This document shows, in pieces, positions 1-33,074 of a stretch of DNA of 64,000 bases (the stretch's first letter is position 1; each line of letters opens with the position of its first letter). The stretch comes from Scatophagus argus (Eukaryota; Chordata; Actinopteri; Scatophagidae), in NCBI RefSeq assembly GCF_020382885.2, contig NC_058516.1, forward strand, positions 7,169,426 to 7,233,425, written 5' to 3'. The translations under genes and the position numbers were made by a program. Under the pieces are notes generated by a model that did not search any database, was not told the DNA's origin, and saw only the letters and a list, made by a program, of their open reading frames with translations.

Positions 1-199
1 ATGGATGACTGGGGGCACCATGACCCAGAGGTCACTGGCAGGGCTGCCACATGCCTCTATGTGCTATCTTATCTGCTTTGCAGATATCATTTAGTTTACA
101 TGCTTGCTTGGATGTATATGTGTGTATATGAAAACGTTCAAAAAGAAAAAGGTGTGTCTGTATGTACATTCATCAGTGTTTTTGTTTGAATACATTTAA

Positions 200-24620
<24,421 letters not shown>

Positions 24621-27118
24621 CGCGACCACAGCCGACCCATCCCAGTCCCAGACCCCCGACCCTCCACGCCCTTCCATGCTCAGCCATCCACATTCCTGTC
24701 ACCCAGTTCCTCTCCATACCTGTCAGTCACCAAGCAGGTCGCTTCGGTCTGTGTGAACTCTCTTCAGCACCTTTCCACAGTTTAATGGGTGGTGGGCAGC
24801 CGTTTTTGAGGTGCTAAAATCATAGAGCGTCACAAAGTCTGCACGTCCATGTGTCTGTTTTGTTTTTGTTGGTACGCGCGTGTGTGTGTGTGTGTTCCTG
24901 CTTTGGATTGACCGTATGGCGCTGGCGCTGTGGTTCAAATCCAGAAGTAGCGCCAGCCTCAGCACCACCACACCGCTACCCACCACTCCCAAACACCACA
25001 CCGTGTAGCCTCTGACCTGCTTCAGTTTGACAGGATTGGTCAGCTAACTGTTCATCTATTTTATGTATGTATGTGTGTGTGCGTGAGTGTGCATGTGCAG
25101 TGTATTGCCATGCTTTATCTCAAAATATAGTTTCAAGTGGCCTTTTCGTCCCCCTCCCTTAGTTTGGCTTCGTCGCAGACAGGCGGGGCCTGTGCTCTGT
25201 AGGCCGACACTTCTGACGGTTGCCTCAAAGCTGCCGCACAGCAGCCTTATGCAGTAAGACAGCTCCATCACTCATAAGACCAAACTCTCTGCCTTTCCTA
25301 TTTGTGAGTGTGAATTTTCATCTGTTGTTTTATTGTGGATTTTTTGATCGTCTTTGCTGTTGTTTTTCTTTTTTTGTTTGATTTCTGATTTATGCACATG
25401 TCCTGCAACTTGTTCATATGCATGCAGTCTTTGGTCCAAACGGAGATCAGGAAACAGACGTAATTATGGAGAATGTTTCCTTTACTTGTTTTGTTTTAGA
25501 AACATCTTACACACGACAGAAGATGGCGTCTGTACCGTCTGTCTTTGCTGGCATTAAGATGTAGATTTCTAAAAAATCCCCCCAAAAAAGTGCTTACAAC
25601 AGGAAACACACACACTACACTCTGAAATGCAAGAAACTTCCATTTGAAGGTTTATCACAACAGCACAGAGGAAAAAAGGACTTTAAAGTCACATAGCGCC
25701 CTCTGTGCTTCGTGGAATGTTTTTTAAGTTACTTGAATCCATGTTTATTTATAAGTAAGAGTAGCAGATTTTGAACTCACACCATGTCTATTTAAAACAG
25801 ACAGTATGACGTGTTATAAACTCCTGTGACTGTTGAGAGACGTGTAAAGAAAAAAAAAAAAAAAAAAGGAGAAGGAAGAAATCCTTAAGGGCTTTATAAG
25901 ATGTCAGTGTTAACAGCAATACAGCTCCATTGTCGGGTGGCTGTCAATGCTTTCTTCCTGTTTGTCTGTCCCTTATTGGTTGTTCAGCCAGCCTTCTATC
26001 TCTAGTCTTCCTATAGCTTAACCGGGATAGTAAATGCACCCCCCCCCCCCAACGCCTTCAGCTCTTATCATTTACTCAAATTATCGTCCTTTATTGTTTA
26101 TACATCTCATTCTCCTTTGCGCTCATTGTGAAGTGACTGATTTCAGAGGCGTTTTCCTCGTAGGGGGCATCAAGAAGGTTCACACGCCTTGTTTAGATTT
26201 CTCGGAAGACGTGTTGTTTGTGCGTGTGAGTTCTGCAATTTCTGAAATCACAAAAAAGCCACAGAACGAAGCTCCTGTGGATGAGACTGATTTCTGTTTT
26301 TGCACCATACCTGCGTGTTTGTGTGTGTGTGTGTGTGAGAGAGAGTGAGGACATGCCAGTGATGCATGTTTATTTTTTTATAGTGGAATTGTCGATTTCC
26401 TCATTCACGTTGAAAACGGTGTCTGTCGTTCTGTGAACTACAACGGCCCTTCGTTGTTGTGGCTTAGTCGTGTGTTCGGCATCGGACGCAGGGTTGCTCT
26501 TGCGGTTCCCCTTTTTTTTCTATGTAGTTTTTATTTAAATGTCACAGCGAGGTGGAGTGCAACGACCAATCTGTGTCCTTCTTTAAGAGATTTCTGTGAA
26601 AGGTGCATAAAATGTGTTTCGGTGCAGTGTCTTTTTTTTTTTTTTTCCATCCTCATTTGTCCCAAAAGACCACTGTTTGAGTTGTTTCATAGCCGCAACA
26701 AACAGAGTGCCTTTATCCCCGTGTGACTTTAACGTAGAGCTAAGTTTCCCTCATTACCCGAGATCATTGTCCTTGATGTTAATGTGAGTGAAACGAAAGC
26801 AGCATTCCAGAAGTTAAACCTCCACAGGAACCAAGAGTATACTGTAGGACTTCAAGGCAAAATCAAAAAGTACTATTTTGTGTCTTAGCAACATTCTCTG
26901 TGACTGTCACCAAATGGATGTGTGTATATCTGTGATTATTTATGAATACGGTATATAATGTACAGCATGATTTTTATTTCAGCGTATTTGAAATGTACTT
27001 TTGCACTTTCCAGGTACGAAATTGTAACGAATTGTTTTAACTAGGCTCCCTAATCTGTACAAACTGCTTTGTATACACAAGTGGAAAATGATCATTAAAG
27101 TCTTGTCTGAATTCAAAG
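24621..27118 (+). other. nbeal1: nbeal1 3' UTR
   Basis: About 2.5 kb between the nbeal1 stop and the first convincing poly(A) signal. It contains GT/CA runs, a poly-A stretch near 25850-25867, poly-C near 26039-26050 and poly-T near 26631-26646. Short ORFs here have no recognisable product and are treated as chance. The 3' end is inferred from the ATTAAA at 27094; nothing else in the interval reads as a gene. Confidence 0.7.
27094..27099 (+). promoter_or_regulatory. Poly(A) signal ATTAAA for nbeal1
   Basis: ATTAAA followed 10-20 bases later by a GT-rich stretch (gtcttgtctg), the usual arrangement for cleavage and polyadenylation. It lies about 175 bases from the oppositely oriented lectin poly(A) signal. 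Confidence 0.6.
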
Positions 27119-27274
27119 GGGTCATATGAACGGAGGGTTATCTGTCTGAGGTTTAAAACATTTAAAAGAAGAAGGAAGACCGATTGCCGTGGCCGAGGTA
27201 AAAATGTCTTATTTTGTCCTTTACGTTTTGTGCACAGATATAAAGCAGACGCACACAGATGTATTATGCCAAGT

Positions 27275-27280
27275 TTTAAT
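27275..27280 (-). promoter_or_regulatory. Poly(A) signal ATTAAA for the lectin gene
   Basis: Minus-strand ATTAAA about 80 bases past the lectin TGA (27359-27361). It implies a very short 3' UTR and a tail-to-tail arrangement with nbeal1. Confidence 0.5.
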
Positions 27281-27358
27281 GGAAATGATTTGAAACGGTT
27301 GTCTGAGAAACATCGTTGAGGCTACTAAACCATCTTGTGCTGTGGTTCTTTGTGGTTT

Positions 27359-30300
27359 TCACGCAGCGATGGGGTACGAGCAGACGGACGCTCTCTTCAG
27401 TTCGCAGTCGGTGGCCGTCCACCAGCTCTCATCTGGCAAGAAAAAAACGGTACGGACAGATTTGTAAATGTTGTACACGTTTGCTCATGTGACACACACC
27501 CTCCCGTTATGTTACGAGTCAACTTGACCCGTGTTAAAGTTTGAAGTAGTTCCAAGTACTTTTTCAGTATGAAACTTGTTCTGTTTACCTTAATTAGAGT
27601 AAGGAACATGTAACATGAAAATGGTTCATGTCACATACTGTATGTTCATATGACATAGGTAGTGTTTGGGTCAATCTGACCCAGCAGTCAAACTGGGGGT
27701 AAAAGGGTGTCACAGAAGTGAAAGTGGTGAAAAACTACAAAAACATTGAACATGTATATATTTTCTGAAAACCATTGAACCTTTATCTGTGAGAGGTAAG
27801 GAGCGCCGTTACAGTAAATATCGACTCAATAGTGAGTAATAGAGTTTGTAGCTAAACCAGAGCAAGTAATGTTATAGCAGCTGAATTGAACAAAGGTTCA
27901 TTTTAATGCTGAAGTCAACATTTAATGGAAGATAACAGATGCGCCATTTGTTTTTGTTTTTGCTGACTTCACATACGATTCACCGATGGGTGTGTTAGCG
28001 TTTCTGTATGGCGTGAGTGCCGTTCTTACCTATCTTGAACATCTCCACACAGACGGGTTTATCGGTGTGAATGTTGGGGTGACCCGGCATCCAGTCACTG
28101 TAATTCCACTCCGAACCATCCACCCACGACGCCTGCTGGTTCTGAGGTGTGCAACGCCAACACGCATACAGTATGTTAGAGACAGCTTTGATTTAAAGCG
28201 ACATGGCATAGGAAGAAAAAGTAAAAGTACAGAGGTGTTATGGGCAAAGTGTACTTTAAAATACAGAGGCAGATGGAACAGCTAAAAATGCAAGTTCAAA
28301 GGTCAGTGTTCTTCCCAAGGTAAGAACAACACTATCTGTCCTGTTGATAACATATCTGATGATACTCTCCTTGGCCTCCATTCCGTGCCACAGCACAGGA
28401 GCAATGAGCTCATAAAAAAGTGGTTATGTAAGATAGTTTTCCTATGCTTTTATTCCTCTCTCTTGAAAGAGAACATTGTAGATGAGCTTTTGGAGATGTG
28501 CCCGCGAGATGTGTGGAATAAACGCACTCTGTCCTTGAAAATGTGTGTAGTTGAGCGGTGACGGGAGAAACCTGCCTGGACGATGCCTCCGAGCCAGGTT
28601 AACGCGGGGTCTCTCTCGCCGCCCTTGGTCACCAGGGAGACGAGGCGGGAATGCAGATCCCCGTCGGTCACAGAGGCGAGGTCTGCATTCGGGGCGAGAG
28701 CTCTGCACAAGGCCTGAAGAAGAAGTACACGGACAAGTGTGCGATTTAATTTGCAGCAGCACAAACACAGAGTCTGTGACTCTGTAATGTGACACGTAAC
28801 GTGTCTTACCCGTGCATCTCGGAAGGCCATCGGTCTGGGGTTGAACTCGTAGCACTTTCCGTTGACGACTTCCCCCTTACACGCCGCTATTTGAAGCCCA
28901 GGGGCGGCCGGTTCAGTTCCCTGTGTAAAACCACTGGGGATAGAGATAAGCGGTTCGGTTCCCTGCGTGAAATCATCGGGGGTGGACATGAAAGGTTCGG
29001 TTCCCTGCCTGAAACCGTCAGGGATGGACCTCGCGGGTTCGGTTCCCTGCCTGAAACCGTCAGGGATGGACCTTATGGGTTCGGTTCCCTGCCTGAAACC
29101 GTCAGGGATGGACCTCGCGGGTTCTGTTCCCTGCCTGAAACCGTCAGGGATGGACCTTATGGGTTCGGTTCCCTGCCTGAAACCGTCAGGGATGGACCTT
29201 GCAGGTTCTGTTCCCTGCCTGAAACCGTCAGGGATGGACCTCGCGGGTTCGGTTCCCTGCCTGAAACCGTCAGGGATGGACCTTATGGGTTCGGTTCCCT
29301 GCCTGAAACCGTCAGGGATGGACCTTATGGGTTCGGTTCCCTGTCTGAAACCGTCAGGGATTGACATGAGAGGTTCAGTTCCCTGTGTAAAATCATCAGG
29401 AAGATGAAGATCAGAGGGTTCCTCCACCCGGACCCAACCGCCGCCGTTCTTCTCGGCTGGAACGTCAACGGGGACTGGAAGACAGAAAGTGTTTGGATTA
29501 TACAGACTCGTTTAAGTACAGTGACATTCCCTTGAGTACATAAAAAATGACCACATACTAGCCCCTATGTGAGGTTGATGTACTTGACTCATACTGAGGT
29601 GTGTATGTCAACAAGCTCGCAGTGGCTGTCTGAATCTCAGGGCTGTACGTTCAGTAGTTGTTGAGTTATGTCAGTGATTCCCAAAATCTAAGATGTCAGC
29701 TTGCAGTTGTCAGCTTGGAGTGGGGGAAGAGCCAAGGGATATATCATGTGGGACTGTGAGCGGTTGTACACGCTGAGATTTGTCATTAAATAAGTGACAT
29801 CCTTAAGATGCTGTCGGCACTAGATGTAAAGTGAGGGGATCAGCAAAGTTTCTTGTGGGTGAGAGCTGAAAATGGTGGGGAATAAATGATGGTTGGATTT
29901 CTGTAAATGTATGACTTACTCACCCTCGTCTGTCAGATAGTGTCTTCTGTCCATCTCTCCTTTTCCCAGAGAAGAACGGAGGAAAGCTGGAAGAGAAAAT
30001 GTCTGAAGGTGTGGCGGCTAATAAACTGTGGCATGTTTGTGTCGTTCCATTGAGTAAGCTGGCAAAATGCGATGGATGACTTAAAAGGAACCCAAGTGGG
30101 TTTGATGCATTAGCGCACAAGGTTTAATGGTAGACTCACCTGCCCCGCTGTCCCTCTCGTCGACGTGTTCCCGCACCAGGCCGGTGTTGAGGTGGACGAG
30201 GAATCTCGCGGAGGGCTGGGCGCCTTGCGGGAGGTCAAGGGCGGCGGGTTCTTGGACGTGAGAGCGTTCGGCGTCCTGTTCGAAGCCATCGGAAAGCTGG

Positions 30301-31185
30301 TAGTTTGAAGGCGTCTTGTGCAAATTTACAGGGGCTGCAAGTGGGACAGCCTTGAGGCCTGTGAAAAGGTATTGTTTGTTTTGCAGTTAGCTCTTTTTGG
30401 CCTTGTTTTTGTAAAACAGGGCTTACACTGAGGATCTTTGTTTATGTACGGTAACGAGTTCATGTGTGGCTGAGCATCCCGGTCATTCGGTGTTAGAGAT
30501 GCAAACCTGATGATCGCGGTGTTTGGATCCACTACTTTTAGAGCGGTCTCCCAACGGACAGATACATCAATGTTTAGCCTGTTTTGTCAAGCGTGGAGTG
30601 AAGCAGTAATGGTCAAAGTCTAATTGTGCACAGGTCAGTCAGTCAGTGATTACTGATATGCCACACTGCTGCTGACATGGCAAAAAAGCTGCAATTAGTT
30701 ATGACATGGCAATGATCAAAGCATTAGCAATTACGATCAATAAAAGGAACAGACGTGTTCTGCACTTTGTTTAGCCAAATTTCTAAGATATTTCTGCTTT
30801 TTCTTTTGTCCATGGAACATTGACATGCATCCTTAAAATACGTGGTAGTCTGTGAAAGTCCTCTAATGATATGTGGACGTGTTTAGATTTGAGTGTATGT
30901 AAGAAATGATTTTCTAAGCAGTTGTTCGGTGAGTTGAAATGTGAAAGCATTAAAAGACAATCAAAAGGGACGATGTGAAAGGTCAGCATAAGGCGATTGT
31001 ATGGAGGTTTCATTGGGATCACCAGGAAAGCTACAGAGGCAAGCTGACGATGTCGTTATGGCACAATGTGAGAGTGATGTCGGTGATCCAACAGAGCCTC
31101 AGAATCACATCATCTGCAAATGAAAGCGTTGGGTTTAAGGAATCTTACCAGACAGCGTGAGGAACAGCAACAGTAACTTGAACAT
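27359..31185 (-). CDS. Secreted repeat-bearing C-type lectin-domain protein (unnamed)
   Basis: Seven coding exons on the minus strand: 31185-31149, 30334-30140, 29986-29924, 29474-28810, 28713-28576, 28141-28030 and 27432-27359; phases close to 427 codons plus TGA. Residues 1-13 (MFKLLLLFLTLSA) form a signal peptide. Residues about 125-287 are 14-residue repeats of the type DGFRQGTEPIRSIP. Residues 297-427 are a C-type lectin domain with cysteines 297, 306, 323, 397, 413 and 421 (long-form pattern), TWLGG at 359-363, and WVDGSEWNYSDW. The calcium-site triplet EPN or QPD is replaced by HPN (387-389) and WND by WTATD, so calcium-dependent sugar binding is doubtful. N379-Y-S is a glycosylation sequon. 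An acidic N-part followed by a domain ending in CSY recalls eosinophil major basic protein/PRG2, but fish ladderlectin-like proteins are alternatives. The intron 28142-28575 would need a GC donor. Confidence 0.85.
28909..29397 (-). repeat. 42-bp coding minisatellite in the lectin gene
   Basis: Eleven full units and one partial unit of 42 bases, all inside one exon, encode 14-residue repeats. The central eight read DGFRQGTEPxRSIP with x = Ile or Ala; the outer ones are more diverged (DDFTQGTEPLMSIP, DGFRQGTEPFMSTP, DDFTQGTEPLISIP, SGFTQGTEP). Inner units differ by only a few bases, which indicates recent homogenisation by unequal exchange or slippage. Because 42 is divisible by three, copy-number changes keep the frame, and long ORFs also appear on the opposite strand by chance. 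Confidence 0.97.
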
Positions 31186-31320
31186 CCTGTTAAAACAAAA
31201 CAAAAAAGAAGCAGCTTTATACAGACTTGTTTTTAGCAATAAAAGTTAGTTTAATTAGTTTTCCACTGCGCAGAGCCACCGCTAACCCAGAGACTGCGCG
31301 TCCGTTTGTGTGTCGCTTAC

Positions 31321-31405
31321 CTGAGACAGAAGTGATGCACACTGAGCGAGCCACGAAAGAGAGGCTACCCGTTAGTGGGACGCTGTCTCGGTGGTAAACC
31401 CAACC
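31321..31405 (-). other. Likely 5' UTR exon of the lectin gene
   Basis: The ATG exon (31186-31149) opens with an acceptor (tttaacag) one base before the ATG, so a non-coding leader exon must lie upstream. A donor CTCAG|gtaagc sits at 31321/31320 on the minus strand and fits. The transcription start is not determined; a weak TATA-like AAATATGA next to an AP-1-like TGACTCAT (about 31424-31437) would place it near 31405. A second candidate leader exon lies at 34182-34330. Confidence 0.45.
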
Positions 31406-31569
31406 CCCGATTGTGCATGAATGGGATGAGTCATATTTGATGCACTTTGCCCTCAGGTGTTGCCTGATAAAGGCCTTAACGTGAGAGTGATGTAGGAGCA
31501 GGTAATAAATTGCAGGCTGTGAACGAGTGACCTGTAACGTGAAATGATCAGACAAAGGGGTTAGATTGT

Positions 31570-31606
<37 letters not shown>

Positions 31607-32319
31607 GGCGAATGGCACTGGATTTAATCGGAGGTGAACTCGATCGATACGGGTGAACGTGGCCAGAGAGGGGAGATTGCAACAGATGTGTGGAGATAGT
31701 AAACAAACATGAATGAGATGGTCACTCCAGGTTGCTTTGGGTCGGGGTGGGAATGTGTTCTAGGTCGTTGTGCTGTTGCTGGTATGTGTACAGTAGACCT
31801 GAAGACAGGAGCACGGGTAGGGATTGTTTGTGAAGCAGATGGTGAATTGTCCTACGGCTGTGGCTCCACCTAGTGCACGTGCACTTGCCACATATGAAGT
31901 ATGTCATTTGAGGAGTTGTTGATGAAACCGTGAGGCTTGGGTGCGTCGTATTTCTAAATGTGTGGTCTGTAAGTCCATTCAACGCCCCTTGTTTAGTCGC
32001 TGTGTTGTAAAACACCTTGATTTGCATTTGAAAGGCGGGGGCGGGGAGCCATGGAAACGGCTGTGTACGAGCTCAGGAAATGTGCGGTCCGAGCTGCTGT
32101 ATAAGTGAAGGTTGAGTGATTATTGTAGCGATTCCTGCCACGACTACGTCACAGTGCTTACGAAAGTTGAAGGTTTCCTGCGGCAGTTTACTTTGGCCGG
32201 AGAGAAGAGTGTGGGGGGCCCCGGCGAGGAGGCGTTTGTCCTTTGTTGAACAACATTCGGAGTTTGTTGGTTTTAACGGTGAGCTCCGTGCCGGGGGGGT
32301 TTGAGTGATTAGCATGAAG
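31406..32319. other. Interval between the lectin gene and the fdx1 promoter region
   Basis: No convincing exon. It holds a GT microsatellite (31568-31604), a GC-box-like ggcgggggcgggg near 32033-32045 and an adjoining CCATGGAAAC half-site resembling an RFX X-box (about 32049-32058). Short ORFs on either strand have no recognisable product. Confidence 0.4.
31568..31604 (+). repeat. (GT)n microsatellite
   Basis: About 18 GT units upstream of the lectin gene. Confidence 0.95.
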
Positions 32320-33074
32320 ATTTCCATGGCGAGAAACGTTGTGACGCCGCTCTGCCGGCGGACGCTGTCATTGAAAGCGAACGCAGTCGCGCTGTGATTG
32401 GCGAGTTTACGAGCACGTGTACGGGCACGCGCCGCTTTGTGATAGCGGTATGAAGATAGCGATCGTTACTCGGCACACAACAGGAAGAGCGGCGGTCGAG
32501 CTTTCAAAATGAAAGTTTGATGAAAATCCTTGTCGTAAAGGTGGTTGAAAATGTGTGGTCTGAGAAACAGCAACGGCGTAAATGTTAGTAAATGTTAGTT
32601 CTCTGTAGCTGTAATGTACTATAGGTCGTTGATTTGAACATGTGGACGGGGATACACGAAATAGTTCGAGTTGGTGGTTGTTAAGGCTTTTATTTTGAAG
32701 TCGTGACAGGATGTGGACTTGTTATGCCATCCCCGATACATTTCCTTGCTAGGAAATACATCGGGAGTGTAGCGTGTGCCGATTGAGCAGCGAAATGCGG
32801 GCAGCGTGATTGAAGCCGATAACCTTTTCTCGTTTTGTGTTTTGTAGCGGCGTATGACGATCGAGTCTCTTAAGTGGTTTGCGGTGTCCGGTGACGAGCG
32901 GCTTCCGTATGTTACGCAATGAGCGTGACAGTGACAGAGTGACTTCTCGCCGATAAAACAAGCTGGTTCGGCTAGCTAGCTCCGTGGGCTAAGCTTGAAA
33001 GTCAGCCGAGTGAGCCGACCGGGCGGATCGTCGCTTGACTTTTCATCAGTTTGTTTCCCCTACCGTGACCGCAA
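32320..33074 (+). promoter_or_regulatory. CpG-rich fdx1 promoter region
   Basis: CpG density rises sharply here compared with flanking AT-rich DNA, and a reverse CCAAT box (gattgg) lies at 32396-32401. No TATA box is evident just before the fdx1 ATG. It is the natural promoter and 5' UTR region of fdx1 and may also drive divergent transcription toward the lectin gene. The transcription start cannot be fixed from sequence. Confidence 0.5.

Noticed and set aside
28909..29397. Regular repeats as a CRISPR array
   Set aside because: Units are contiguous with no unique spacers, lie in a coding exon and are in a vertebrate genome.
28789..29407. Two long plus-strand ORFs (191 and 146 codons) over the lectin repeats
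   Set aside because: They are shadows of the 42-bp minisatellite, whose length is divisible by three so several frames stay open. The minus-strand frame alone links to a signal peptide and a lectin domain.
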